Both the position numbers and the translations under genes were made by a program. A stretch of 64,000 nucleotides of DNA, taken from NCBI RefSeq assembly GCF_030549615.1, contig NZ_CP130832.1, forward strand, positions 2,294,001-2,358,000. The letters are read 5' to 3'. The stretch comes from Stenotrophomonas sp. 610A2 (GTDB lineage Bacteria; Pseudomonadota; Gammaproteobacteria; Xanthomonadales; Xanthomonadaceae). The notes beneath the pieces were generated by a model. It was not told the origin of the DNA. It ran no database searches and was given only the letters and a program-made list of their open reading frames with translations. Shown piece by piece: positions 28,111 through 38,255 of this stretch (position 1 is the stretch's first letter; the number at the start of each line of letters is the position of its first letter).

Positions 28111-29255
28111 CGCTGCACACCCACATCGCACGACGGGATGCTGGTGTCGCGATGGTGGAAGGCGGGTATGGCCTCGGCGATGTCCATGGGGGTTCCTGCG
28201 ATTGACTGGATTGCGGGTGTTGGGCTTGGCCTGCAGTCCGACAGATGAAGCAGGGTCGGCGAGCAGGTCAATTCATCTTTGCGCCAGGTGACGTTGTCGC
28301 GGATCACCCTTGCAGGACTGCCTGCAATAACCGTGCCTGCGGCAAAACTGCCAGCTGTTACGGCGCGTGCTCCGACGATGCAGTCATCGCCGATCCGGCA
28401 GCCTCCGAGCAGGAATGCCTGGTAGCCGATCCAGACATGGTTGCCGATGCGGATATGTTTGCCGCGGTTGATGCGCTCACCGCTGCTGGCATCGAAGATT
28501 GGATGTGAATCGGTCTGCTGCAGGTGTACCTGCACCGAGACCATGCAGTCATCGCCCAGGGTGATCTCGCCTTCGTGTACATCTGCGGTAAGCGCTTCGA
28601 ATGTGCAGCGGGCACCGGTCTGGAAGCGGGCATGGTTGCTTGCGGTAACGCTGAAGTCACCGGCCATCCAGGTTCCAGGCCCCAGTTCCACGCTGGACCC
28701 ATCACCCAGGAAGGTGACTTTGTTGCTGCCGTTGAAATGGCAACCAGCGCCGATCCGCAGGCGGTTGCCACGTGCACTCAGCGGTTGCCTGCCGTCCTTG
28801 CCGTCGCGCCCAAAGCGCACGCTCAGCTTGGGCGCGACCTCGCCGTCCCACTCGATGCTGTTGCCATACGGGTCCGCGTAGGGTGCGGACAAGGCCGCCA
28901 CATCTACGACCGGGTAGATGTCCGCGTGCAAGCCGATGATGTCGTCCAGCAGGCAATGCGCGATACCCAGTGCGGTCAGCTGCGCGCTTATTTCCGCATA
29001 GTAGGCACGTGAGGTGGTGACGATGACGAACGGTCGATCGAGCGTGTGCAGTTGCTGTGGTGCTACGTACCTGTATTGCGGGAAGCGCTGCGCTGCATCC
29101 GTGCGGTTGTCGGTGATATGGGCGAGCGTGAAATTGGCGTGCAGCCAGGGCTCGACCATCTGCAGCATATTGCCTGCACCCATCACCACAACCGTACCGG
29201 CCTGCTGGATATGCTCGCGGGAAGTTCCGCTGTCCTGGGCGATGGCAGGGATCAC
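28107..29255 (-). CDS. Left-handed beta-helix acyltransferase with N-terminal Rossmann-like domain
   Basis: The 382-residue protein has an N-terminal Rossmann-like domain ([31 protein letters not shown]) and, from about residue 170, hexapeptide repeats ending with the typical [28 protein letters not shown] block. The latter is the left-handed beta-helix of sugar O- or N-acetyltransferases. A low-similarity tail follows. GTG29255 is chosen because it overlaps the rfbH stop as GTGA, the same coupling used elsewhere in this operon; a longer reading would overlap rfbH by 100 bases. It probably acylates a nucleotide sugar or the finished glycan. Confidence 0.82.
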   Translation of the reverse strand: MIPAIAQDSGTSREHIQQAGTVVVMGAGNMLQMVEPWLHANFTLAHITDNRTDAAQRFPQYRYVAPQQLHTLDRPFVIVTTSRAYYAEISAQLTALGIAHCLLDDIIGLHADIYPVVDVAALSAPYADPYGNSIEWDGEVAPKLSVRFGRDGKDGRQPLSARGNRLRIGAGCHFNGSNKVTFLGDGSSVELGPGTWMAGDFSVTASNHARFQTGARCTFEALTADVHEGEITLGDDCMVSVQVHLQQTDSHPIFDASSGERINRGKHIRIGNHVWIGYQAFLLGGCRIGDDCIVGARAVTAGSFAAGTVIAGSPARVIRDNVTWRKDELTCSPTLLHLSDCRPSPTPAIQSIAGTPMDIAEAIPAFHHRDTSIPSCDVGVQR

Positions 29256-30598
29256 GCGGATGCTCTTGCACGTGTGGATGCATTGGCGCCGACCAGTGCG
29301 CTCTCGATGCAGCTGGCGGCGTAGTCGAGCTGGTCTTCGCTCAGGCCCGGCCACAGGCCGATCCAGAACGTGTCTTTCATCACCTTGTCGGTTACCGGCA
29401 ACTCGCCGCTTACGCGGTAGTTCTGGCCCCGCATATAGGGCTGGCGGGTAAGGTTGCCGGCGAACAGCAGGCGGGTGCCGATCTTGTGGCTGTCCAGATG
29501 GCGCAGCAGGTCTTCGCGCAGCACACCGCTGCCGTCACGCAGGGTGATCGGGAAGCCGAACCAGGACGGATCGCTGTTGGGCGTGGCATGCGGAAGGATC
29601 AGCTGCTCGGTGCTGCCGGACAGGCGCTCGTGCAGCCAGGCGAAATTGCGTTTGCGTGCGGCGATGAAGCCTTCCAGCCGGTCCATCTGCGCCAATGCAC
29701 AGGCGGCCTGCATGTCGGTGATCTTGAGGTTGTAGCCAAGATGCGAGTAGGTGTACTTGTGATCGTAGCCTTCCGGCAGTCCGCCCAGCTGCCAGTCAAA
29801 ACGCTGGCCGCAGGTATTGTCCGTGCCCGGCCCGCAATAGCAGTCGCGGCCCCAGTCGCGGAACGATTCGATGATGCGCTTCAGGCGCGGCGAGCCGGTG
29901 AACACCGCGCCGCCTTCACCCATGGTGATGTGGTGGGCCGGGTAGAAGCTCAGCGTGCCGATGTCACCGAAGCTGCCTACCAGCTTGCCGTTGTAGGTTG
30001 AGCCGAGCGCGTCGCAGCAGTCCTCGATCAGCCACAGGCCGTAGCGGTCACACAGTTCGCGGACCACGGCCAGATTGAACGGATTGCCCAAGGTGTGGGC
30101 AAGCATGATGGCGCGGGTACGCGGCGTGATCGCCGCTTCGATCAGCTCGGCGTTGACGTTGTACGTGCCAAGTTCGACGTCGACGAATACTGGTACCGCG
30201 CCGCACTGCAGGATCGGATTGACCGTGGTCGGGAAGCCGGCGGCTACGCCGATGACTTCATCGCCCTTGCCGATGGCACGCTCGCCCAGGCGAGGCGATG
30301 TCAGCGCCGAGAACGCCAGCAGGTTCGCAGATGAGCCGGAGTTCGTGGTCAGAACGTTGCGGATGCCGAGGTAGCGTGCCAGCTTCTTCTCGAAAGCATC
30401 ATTGAAGCGGCCGGTGGTGAGCCAGCCGTCCAGCACCGCCTCCATCATCGACTTCAGCTCGGTGGCACCAATCACCTTGCCGGAAGGTGCGACCGTGCTG
30501 CTGCCGGGGACAAAGGCAGGCGGCGCCAGATGGCGGTCGGCGTACTGACCGACAAGTTCGGCAATCTGTTGGCGCAGCTGGAGTTCGTCGTGGTTCAT
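29252..30598 (-). CDS. rfbH: CDP-4-keto-6-deoxy-D-glucose 3-dehydrase (E1/RfbH)
   Basis: This 448-residue PMP- and iron-sulfur-dependent enzyme removes the C3 hydroxyl of CDP-4-keto-6-deoxyglucose. The aminotransferase-fold lysine is replaced by histidine in [13 protein letters not shown] (His222), the mark of the dehydrase subgroup. Four cysteines fit the reported [2Fe-2S] pattern C-X57-C-X-C-X7-C: Cys195, Cys253, Cys255 and Cys263. Turnover needs a reductase (E3, RfbI-like) that is not in this window. It overlaps rfbG by four bases. The product would be a CDP-4-keto-3,6-dideoxyhexose. Confidence 0.95.
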   Translation of the reverse strand: MNHDELQLRQQIAELVGQYADRHLAPPAFVPGSSTVAPSGKVIGATELKSMMEAVLDGWLTTGRFNDAFEKKLARYLGIRNVLTTNSGSSANLLAFSALTSPRLGERAIGKGDEVIGVAAGFPTTVNPILQCGAVPVFVDVELGTYNVNAELIEAAITPRTRAIMLAHTLGNPFNLAVVRELCDRYGLWLIEDCCDALGSTYNGKLVGSFGDIGTLSFYPAHHITMGEGGAVFTGSPRLKRIIESFRDWGRDCYCGPGTDNTCGQRFDWQLGGLPEGYDHKYTYSHLGYNLKITDMQAACALAQMDRLEGFIAARKRNFAWLHERLSGSTEQLILPHATPNSDPSWFGFPITLRDGSGVLREDLLRHLDSHKIGTRLLFAGNLTRQPYMRGQNYRVSGELPVTDKVMKDTFWIGLWPGLSEDQLDYAASCIESALVGANASTRARASA

Positions 30599-31653
30599 CG
30601 GGTGCTGTTCTGGAAATCTTCAATCTGGGAGAGGGTGTACTGCTGCATGTCGGTGCCTGCCTGCCATGCCTGGTGCCAGCGCACGGTCTGGGCCAGCGCC
30701 TGTGGTAGCGGCCAGCATGGTTTCCATGCAAGCAAGTGCCGTGCCTTGGCCGAATCCAGCGCCAGCAGCGCGGCTTCGTGCGGCTGTGCCGTGGTATCAA
30801 CCTGCCAGCGGGCTTCACCGGGCCAGAGTTCGGCCAGTTGCCCGACGACTGAGCCAACGCTGGCGACACCGGCCGCATCGGGGCCGAAGTTCCAGGCCGA
30901 ATCTGCACCTTGCTGGCGTTGCAGCAAGGCCTGGGCCAGCAATAGATAGCCGTGCAGCGGTTCCAGCACGTGCTGCCACGGACGGGTGGCGCCGGGATAG
31001 CGCAGGGTTACCGGCTGTTGCCGCTGCCATTGGCGCAGGATGTCGGGCAGCAGGCGCTCGGGCGACCAGTCGCCGCCGCCGATGACGTTGCCGGCGCGGG
31101 CGGTGGCAACCGCCACGCCGCGTTCCTGCAGGTAGGACGCACGCCAGGATGCGCATAGCAGCTCAACCGCGGCCTTGCTGCTGCTGTAGGGGTCGTGGCC
31201 GCCCAGTGCGTCCTGCTCACGGTAGGGCCACACCCATTCGCGGTTGTCGTAGCACTTGTCGGTGGTGACCACCAGCACGGCGCGGACACTGTCGCAGTGG
31301 CGCACGGCTTCCAGCAGGTTGAGCGTGCCGGTGACATTGGTCGACCAGGTATCGGCCGGGCTGCGGTATGACTCGCGTACCAGTGGCTGCGCGGCAAGGT
31401 GCAGCACCAGTTCCGGTTGCTGCCGGGCCAGCGCGGCGCCCAGACGTTCGGCATCACGGATGTCGGCCAGGTCGCTGTCGATCAGGTCATTGATCCGAGC
31501 GGCCTGCCATAACGAGTCACCCGATGCGGCGGGCAGGGCATAGCCCTGCACCTGTGCGCCCATCTGCTGAAGCCACAGCGCCAGCCAGCCGCCCTTGAAA
31601 CCGGTGTGGCCGGTGAGGAAGACCCGGCGGCCGCGCCAGAAGTCGGGGTTCAC
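30595..31653 (-). CDS. rfbG: CDP-glucose 4,6-dehydratase (RfbG)
   Basis: This 352-residue extended SDR makes CDP-4-keto-6-deoxyglucose from CDP-glucose. The NAD motif is [11 protein letters not shown], the active-site region contains [11 protein letters not shown] and YSSSKAAVE (YxxxK), and [10 protein letters not shown] matches characterised RfbG enzymes. GTG31653 is selected because it overlaps the rfbF stop as GTGA; the five residues before it in the same frame would lie inside rfbF. It is the second step of the CDP-hexose pathway. Confidence 0.95.
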   Translation of the reverse strand: MNPDFWRGRRVFLTGHTGFKGGWLALWLQQMGAQVQGYALPAASGDSLWQAARINDLIDSDLADIRDAERLGAALARQQPELVLHLAAQPLVRESYRSPADTWSTNVTGTLNLLEAVRHCDSVRAVLVVTTDKCYDNREWVWPYREQDALGGHDPYSSSKAAVELLCASWRASYLQERGVAVATARAGNVIGGGDWSPERLLPDILRQWQRQQPVTLRYPGATRPWQHVLEPLHGYLLLAQALLQRQQGADSAWNFGPDAAGVASVGSVVGQLAELWPGEARWQVDTTAQPHEAALLALDSAKARHLLAWKPCWPLPQALAQTVRWHQAWQAGTDMQQYTLSQIEDFQNSTR

Positions 31654-32441
31654 TGCCACAGCTTCCACTCCGCCTTGCCTTGCGACCAGCGCTCTTCGAG
31701 CAGGCTCTTGTCGCGCAGCGTATCCATCGGCTGCCAGAAGCCGTGATGCAGGAAGGACATCAGCTGGCTTTCTTCGGCCAGGCGGCGCATGGGTTCCTGT
31801 TCCCAGGTGGTGGCGTCGCCTTCGATGTAGTCGAACACGCCCGGCTCCAGCACGAAGAAGCCACCGTTGATCCAGGCGCCATCACCGAGCGGCTTTTCCT
31901 TGAAACCGCTGACCTGGGTGCCAGCGACGTCCAGCGCACCAAACCTTCCCGGCGGCTGTACCGCGGTCACCGTGGCGAGCCGGCCGTGATTGCGATGGAA
32001 GTCGACCAGCCCGGCAATGTCGATGTCGGCGACGCCATCACCGTAGGTCAGGCAGAAGGTCTCGTTGCCCAGGTACTCACGCGCGCGCTTCAAGCGGCCA
32101 CCGGTGGAGGTGCTGTCGCCCGTATCCACCAACGTCACCCGCCAGGGTTCGGCGTTGCGGTTGTGGATCTGCATGCGGTTCTCGGCCATGTCGAAGGTGA
32201 CATCGGACATGTGCAGGAAGTAGTTGGCGAAGTACTCCTTGATCACATAGCCCTTGTAGCCAAGGCACACCACGAAATCGGTGATACCGAAGTGGGTGTA
32301 GAGCTTCATGATGTGCCAGATGATCGGCTTGCCGCCGATTTCGATCATGGGCTTGGGCCGCAGATGCGATTCCTCGCTGATGCGGGTACCCAGGCCTCCG
32401 GCAAGGATGACGGCTTTCATTCCAGTAACGGCAGGCTTCAT
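31650..32441 (-). CDS. rfbF: Glucose-1-phosphate cytidylyltransferase (RfbF)
   Basis: This protein of up to 263 residues activates glucose-1-phosphate with CTP to CDP-glucose. The nucleotidyltransferase signature [17 protein letters not shown], the sugar site [18 protein letters not shown] and YGDGVADID are all typical of RfbF. A start at residue 8 (ATG32420) would match the usual family N-terminus; neither start has a strong ribosome site. It is the first gene of the glycan operon, preceded by a candidate sigma54 site. Confidence 0.95.
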   Translation of the reverse strand: MKPAVTGMKAVILAGGLGTRISEESHLRPKPMIEIGGKPIIWHIMKLYTHFGITDFVVCLGYKGYVIKEYFANYFLHMSDVTFDMAENRMQIHNRNAEPWRVTLVDTGDSTSTGGRLKRAREYLGNETFCLTYGDGVADIDIAGLVDFHRNHGRLATVTAVQPPGRFGALDVAGTQVSGFKEKPLGDGAWINGGFFVLEPGVFDYIEGDATTWEQEPMRRLAEESQLMSFLHHGFWQPMDTLRDKSLLEERWSQGKAEWKLWQ

Positions 32442-32477
32442 GTTCGGGGCAGGGCGGCAAGTGATGGGATGGACGCT

Positions 32478-32491
32478 GCAAGATTCGTTCC
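32478..32491 (-). promoter_or_regulatory. Candidate sigma54-type promoter of the glycan operon
   Basis: On the - strand the site reads GGAACGAATCTTGC. The essential GG and GC pairs are correctly spaced and the -12 half TTGC is perfect; the -24 half has A for C (GGAACG for GGCACG). It ends 36 bases before the rfbF start, similar to the flagellar operons. Confidence 0.55.
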
Positions 32492-32566
32492 CTGCTGCGG
32501 GCAGAGGGCAGCAGGCAGCACCGAGGCACGCGGGCGTGCATCGTGGTGCAGTGAAGTCGAGGGGGG

Positions 32567-32589
32567 GGCCGGCGAGTGCTTTGCCGGCC
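32567..32589 (-). terminator. Hairpin after fleQ, possible terminator
   Basis: A 7-base-pair GC stem (GGCCGGC / GCCGGCC) with a nine-base loop lies 11 bases after the fleQ stop. On the - strand it is followed by a run of C rather than T, so intrinsic termination is uncertain. It would separate fleQ from the glycan operon promoter. Confidence 0.45.
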
Positions 32590-32600
32590 GCAAGGGCTTA

Positions 32601-34080
<1,480 letters not shown>

Positions 34081-34088
<8 letters not shown>

Positions 34089-34461
34089 CTTCTTGTACCT
34101 TGAGCCCTTCCAGGATCGGCATCACTTCCTGGATATAGGACAGCTTGCTGACGAAATTATCGGCACCGGCGCGCAGTGCATGTTCGCGGTGTTCGGCGTC
34201 ATCGAAATGACTGGCGATCACGATGTAAGGCGGTTGGTCCTGGGTCTTGATCAGGCGCGTGGCCTGCAGACCGCCCATTTCCGGCATGGCCAAGTCCATC
34301 AGTACGACCTGCGGGCGCAGCGCTTCGGAGCGCTCGATCGCCTCCAGCCCGTTGGCGGCACTGCCGACCACTTCCAGCCACTCGATCTTGCGGAAGTGAC
34401 GCATGGCGGCGTTGATGAAGCCTTCGTGGTCGTCGACCAGTACTACGGTGAGCTTGTTCAT
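34081..34461 (-). CDS. Single-domain response regulator between rpoN and fleQ
   Basis: The 126-residue protein is a lone receiver domain. The phosphorylation site is Asp56 (VVLMDLAMPEMGG), the acidic pair is Asp10-Asp11, the switch residue is Ser84 and the conserved lysine is Lys106 (NFVSKLS), so it should be phosphorylatable. No output domain follows. It lies 14 bases after rpoN and overlaps fleQ by eight bases, which suggests it modulates FleQ/RpoN or relays phosphate in flagellar control. Its kinase is not evident; it differs from CheY in lacking the usual KPF region. Confidence 0.88.
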
Positions 34462-34475
34462 GGGAATCCTTGGTC

Positions 34476-35885
34476 TCAGCCCACACGGGCCAGCTGGGGC
34501 TTGCTGCTCTGGCGGCGACGCTCGCGGGCCGGGGCGATATCAAGCTGTTCGCGGTATTTTGCGACGGTCCGGCGCGCAATGTTCACTCCTTGCCGCGACA
34601 ACAGGCCGGCGATGGCCTCGTCGGCGAGGGGGCGGGCGGCCGGTTCGGCATCGATCAGGCGTTTGACCATGGCCTTTACCGCCTGCCCGGAGACGCTTGC
34701 GCCTTCCAGGCGGACGGCGAAGAAGTGCTTCAGTTCAAAGGTGCCGCGCGGCGTCTGCAGGTACTTGCCGGAGGTGATGCGCGAAACGGTGGACTCGTGC
34801 ATGCCGATCAGGTCGGCCACTTCCTTCAGGGTCAGCGGGGCCATCGATTCGTCGCCATTGACCAGGAAGGCGGCCTGGCGTTCGATGATGACGCGTGCGG
34901 TGCGCAGCAGGGTGTCGTAGCGCATTGACAGGCCACGGGTCAGCCAGCGCGCTTCCTGCAGCATCTCGCGCAGGGGCTGGGCGGATTCACCGCTGCTGTC
35001 GGCGACGACGCGTTCGTAGCTGCTGTTGATGGCCAGGCGCGGCGTGGTGGCCGGATTCAGCGCAACCCGCCATTGGCCGTCGGCATGCCAGGCCACCACG
35101 TCCGGGATCACGCTCAGTTCCTGCTGCGGCAGCAGGGTCTCGCCCGGGCGAGGCTGCAAGGACAGGACCAGACGGAAGGCTTCCTGCACATCCTCTATTT
35201 CGGCATCCAGAGCGCGCGCCAGGGCGGGGTAATCGTGATTGGCCAGCAACTGCATGTCGGCGTCGAGCAGGCGGCGGGCGAGGTTGCGGGCCGGCACCAG
35301 ACCGGGCAGGGCAGTAAGCTGGGCCAGCAGGCATTCGCGCAGGTCGACGGCGGCCATGCCGGCCGGCTCGCCATGCAGCAGGCGCTGGCGCAGGGCTTCG
35401 ATATCGGTGCTGGTACGGTCCAGGCGGGCGCTGGCCAGCTGGGTCAGCTGTGCAAGCGGTGCCTGCAGGTAGCCAGCCTCGTCGCAATGGTCCAGCCAGA
35501 AGCTGATCACTTCCAGGTCGGCATCGTTCAACTCGTAGGCGAGCGCATTGAGGATGCGCAGCTGCGGATCAGTGGACTCGCCGGCCGCGACGCGCGCCAT
35601 GCGGTCTTCGTCATCGGCGTTCCAGCTGGCGCCCGGTACATCCCACAGGTTGCTCTCGGGGAGTTCGTCAAAGGCGGCGGTGTCGGTCTGGGCGCTGTCG
35701 GCAGCTGTCGAAACCGGGGCGTCCTCGGCCTGCTCCTGCAGCTCCAGCAGCGGGTTGCTCTCCAGTGCCTGGCGGACTTCCAGCTCCAACTGCATGCCAT
35801 TGAGCTGCAGCAAGCGGATCGATTGCAGCAAGGCAGGCGTGAGGTGAAGTTGCTGGCCCAGTTGGGCGGACAGTGCGGCTTTCAT
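34476..35885 (-). CDS. rpoN: RNA polymerase sigma54 factor RpoN
   Basis: The 469-residue product has the glutamine- and leucine-rich region I (MKAALSAQLGQQLHLTPALLQSI begins it), an acidic region II, a core-binding domain and, near the end, the RpoN box ARRTVAKYRE that reads the -24 element. ATG35885 gives the standard N-terminus. It heads a unit with the receiver and fleQ. Xanthomonads often have two rpoN copies; this flagellar-linked one is probably RpoN2-like. Confidence 0.96.
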   Translation of the reverse strand: MKAALSAQLGQQLHLTPALLQSIRLLQLNGMQLELEVRQALESNPLLELQEQAEDAPVSTAADSAQTDTAAFDELPESNLWDVPGASWNADDEDRMARVAAGESTDPQLRILNALAYELNDADLEVISFWLDHCDEAGYLQAPLAQLTQLASARLDRTSTDIEALRQRLLHGEPAGMAAVDLRECLLAQLTALPGLVPARNLARRLLDADMQLLANHDYPALARALDAEIEDVQEAFRLVLSLQPRPGETLLPQQELSVIPDVVAWHADGQWRVALNPATTPRLAINSSYERVVADSSGESAQPLREMLQEARWLTRGLSMRYDTLLRTARVIIERQAAFLVNGDESMAPLTLKEVADLIGMHESTVSRITSGKYLQTPRGTFELKHFFAVRLEGASVSGQAVKAMVKRLIDAEPAARPLADEAIAGLLSRQGVNIARRTVAKYREQLDIAPARERRRQSSKPQLARVG

Positions 35886-36011
35886 GCGTTTCCCCGTGCG
35901 GCCAGTCGATGGCTGCGTTGTGGAACGCATCTTGCGTGGTTCATGTCGGGGCGGTAATAGGTGTTGACCTGATGCCTGTCAAAAACAACCTTACGGCGTG
36001 TAGGTGAAACC

Positions 36012-36049
36012 CCTACATTGCGTCGATTTATTGGCGCGCAAAATGTAGG
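36012..36049. promoter_or_regulatory. TGTAGG/CCTACA dyad upstream of rpoN
   Basis: CCTACATT at 36012-36019 and AATGTAGG at 36042-36049 form an 8-base inverted repeat with 22 bases between. A further TGTAGG at 35999-36004 makes a second, tighter dyad with 36012-36017. The region is AT-rich against the window and lies about 125 bases before the rpoN start, so it may be a promoter with a regulator site. No known operator is recognised. Confidence 0.4.
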
Positions 36050-36145
36050 AATTCATCGCAAGTTGTTGATTTAAATGCACAGCCCCGTTTTGGCGTCGGA
36101 TTTCCGATTTCGTGACGCAGAACGTCTTTTACCGGGGCGTCGGTG

Positions 36146-36793
36146 TCAGGTGAGGTCATTTTCATGACGCAGGGCCAGCAGAAGCAGGTCATTGGCGCGC
36201 CGGCAACCGAGCGACTCCATCATCCTCGCCCGATGGGTTTCCACGGTTTTGATACTGATGCCCAGGTCGGCGGCTATCTCCTTGGTGGTCTGGCCGCTGC
36301 CAAGACGCCGCAGGATCTGCTTCTGCCTGGGGGATAGGGCGCCAATGCCAGTCGTCCGCTCTTTGCCCATCAGCGGCGCAAGCATCTTTGCCGAGATATG
36401 CGGACTCAGGAAAACCTGGCCTGCGTGGGCTGCACGCAGTGCCAGTTCCAGCTCGGCGGGCGCTGCGTCCTTGACCAGGAAGCCCACTGCACCTCGATCA
36501 AGTGCATCACGGACGTGTGCGACGTCATCGTGCATGGACATCATTACCGCACGCGCATGCGGTAGCCGCTGGCGGATATCGGTCAGCGCCTCCAGCCCGG
36601 AACGGCCTGGCAGGGACAGATCCAGCAGGATCAGGTCCGGCACATGGAAAAGGGCCATCTCCAATGCCTGGTCGGCATTGCTGGCTTCGGCCACCACCTG
36701 GATCCCGTCAAATGTCTGTAGCAGCCGGGTGAGCCCGGCGCGCACCAGAGTATGGTCGTCGACAATAAGAACGCGCACAGTGGACCGGGTCAT
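36146..36793 (-). CDS. LuxR/NarL-type response regulator
   Basis: The protein of about 215 residues has an N-terminal receiver (VRVLIVDDHTLVRAGL; phospho-acceptor in LILLDLSLPG) and a C-terminal LuxR helix-turn-helix (LSPRQKQILRRLGSGQTTKEIAADLGIS). ATG36793 is listed; a GTG at 36808 would add five residues. NarL-type regulators pair with HisKA_3 kinases; one such kinase is encoded at 59660-60910, but the link is speculative. It lies 260 bases upstream of rpoN and just after the PilZ gene. Confidence 0.88.
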   Translation of the reverse strand: MTRSTVRVLIVDDHTLVRAGLTRLLQTFDGIQVVAEASNADQALEMALFHVPDLILLDLSLPGRSGLEALTDIRQRLPHARAVMMSMHDDVAHVRDALDRGAVGFLVKDAAPAELELALRAAHAGQVFLSPHISAKMLAPLMGKERTTGIGALSPRQKQILRRLGSGQTTKEIAADLGISIKTVETHRARMMESLGCRRANDLLLLALRHENDLT

Positions 36794-36856
36794 ATCAGAA
36801 TGCTGCACCTTAGCGGAGCAGGGGCGCAGGCGCCAGCGCAGCAGTTGGGAATAGGC

Positions 36857-37429
36857 TCACCGGTTGCGGCGACTGTCGGCGATCTGCTTGCGGTGCAGGC
36901 GGAACAAATGCCGCTCCACCGCTGCCAGCAGCGCTTCATTCTGGGTCTCCAGCCGTAGCCACAGCTGCGGCCCCTGGCCGGTGTCGGCCTCGGCGATCAC
37001 GACCACCGGAAGTTCGATGGCGTCCGGCAGCCACTCGGCCGGCTGCAGGCTGACGATGCCGGGGGTTCCAGGAGCAATGCCGGCAAGCTGGTCGCGCTGC
37101 AGGCGCAGGCCGTGCCGCGACCAGCGCAGGGCTACCGGGCCCGCAGCGGGCGACTCGCGCTGCAGCAGGCGCCCAAGCAGCACCAGGGTCAGGTCGAGCC
37201 GAGCTTCCAATCGCTGCAATTGCAGGCTGTTGTCGTTGCGATCATCGCTGCCGTCATCTGCATTGCGGGCATCTTCGACCAGCGCGATGCTGCGCAGAAG
37301 CATTTCGGCGCTGCCGGGACGGCGCACCTTGGCGTTTGCTTCAAACACCGCCGGCAACGACAACTCGCAACTGAGCGTGTCGTTGAACAGCTCGGTTTCA
37401 GCGGGATGGTCGATGCCGGTGTGGTTCAT
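36857..37429 (-). CDS. Atypical PilZ-domain protein next to fliT
   Basis: The 190-residue protein resembles xanthomonad PilZ proteins encoded beside fliS and fliT. A long central helix with leucine heptads is visible (LQRLEARLDLTLVLLGRLL), as in the tetrameric PilZ proteins described from Xanthomonas. The beta-rich parts flank it (GPVALRWSRHGLRLQR, ELPVVVIAEADT). The canonical RxxxR and D/NxSxxG c-di-GMP motifs are not seen, so direct ligand binding is doubtful. It overlaps fliT by four bases. Confidence 0.7.
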   Translation of the reverse strand: MNHTGIDHPAETELFNDTLSCELSLPAVFEANAKVRRPGSAEMLLRSIALVEDARNADDGSDDRNDNSLQLQRLEARLDLTLVLLGRLLQRESPAAGPVALRWSRHGLRLQRDQLAGIAPGTPGIVSLQPAEWLPDAIELPVVVIAEADTGQGPQLWLRLETQNEALLAAVERHLFRLHRKQIADSRRNR

Positions 37430-37737
37430 GCCAGGGTTCCGGCCTGTTGGTAGGCGTTGACGGCACGGCTGGTCTGGCGTTCCGCACGCAGATGTGTTGC
37501 TGCCTCGTCACGCAGTTCGCGCATCCGGCTGGCCAAGGCGTGCTGCTGTTCCAGCAAAGCCTGCAATGCGTCGGCGCTGCCTGCCGTGCCATTGGCCTCG
37601 ATGTAGCTGCGCAGGCGCGCGTCATGCGCGGCGACGATCTGTTCGGCGCCGTCGTGGTCTTCCGCATCGATGGCGTTTTTCAGGGCGTCCAGATCTGCAT
37701 GCAGGGCATCAAGCACCTGGCTGGCGGTATCGGCCAT
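37426..37737 (-). CDS. fliT: FliT-like flagellar chaperone
   Basis: This 103-residue, all-helical acidic protein (ALHADLDALKNAIDAEDHDG; LLEQQHALASRMRELRDEAAT) fits FliT-type chaperones of the filament cap FliD in size and position directly after fliS. Sequence signatures for FliT are weak, so the call leans on synteny. It overlaps the fliS stop by one base and the PilZ gene by four. Confidence 0.72.
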   Translation of the reverse strand: MADTASQVLDALHADLDALKNAIDAEDHDGAEQIVAAHDARLRSYIEANGTAGSADALQALLEQQHALASRMRELRDEAATHLRAERQTSRAVNAYQQAGTLA

Positions 37738-38159
37738 CAGCGTACCCCGCTGGCAACGGGCATGGCGCGCTGCTCGGAGGGAATGGCATTCCAGGCGGAT
37801 TCGATCTCGGTCATCAGCGACAAGGACTCCTGCAAGGCGTTGACGTCGTTATTGAGGTTGCCCTCGGTCAGGCGGTGCAATACGTACTCGTAAAGCGACG
37901 ACAGATTGGCTGCGACGTCGCCACCGGCCTCATGGTCCAACGAACCGTTGAGATGGCCAATGATGGCACAGGCTTCACCGATGGCCTTGCCCTTCAGGGC
38001 TTGGTCGCCACTGGCCAGGCAGGCTTCGGCGCGGCGGATGCGCTCGCCGGCACCTTCAAGAAGCAAGGCAACCAGGCGATGGGGGTCCGCATCGACGACA
38101 CGGCTGGAAACGCCGACCTTGCGGTACTGCTCGGCATAGTGGCGGTTGGCACCGTACAT
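37737..38159 (-). CDS. fliS: Flagellin export chaperone FliS
   Basis: The 140-residue helical-bundle protein has the FliS features: a YRKVGVSSRVVDADPHRLVALLLEGA segment near the start (given in part), GEACAIIGHLNGSLDHE in the middle and LYEYVLHRLTEGNLNND near the end. FliS holds flagellin unfolded in the cytosol and delivers it to the export gate. It lies 96 bases after fliD and couples with fliT. Confidence 0.94.
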   Translation of the reverse strand: MYGANRHYAEQYRKVGVSSRVVDADPHRLVALLLEGAGERIRRAEACLASGDQALKGKAIGEACAIIGHLNGSLDHEAGGDVAANLSSLYEYVLHRLTEGNLNNDVNALQESLSLMTEIESAWNAIPSEQRAMPVASGVR

Positions 38160-38255
38160 GTGGATGGGACTCCTTGTTATCAGCCGCTTGGCGAGGTGTT
38201 CGTCGTTGCGGTCGTTGGTGGGTTTAGGTCGCTGGACGCTGCGGTATGGCGTTTA

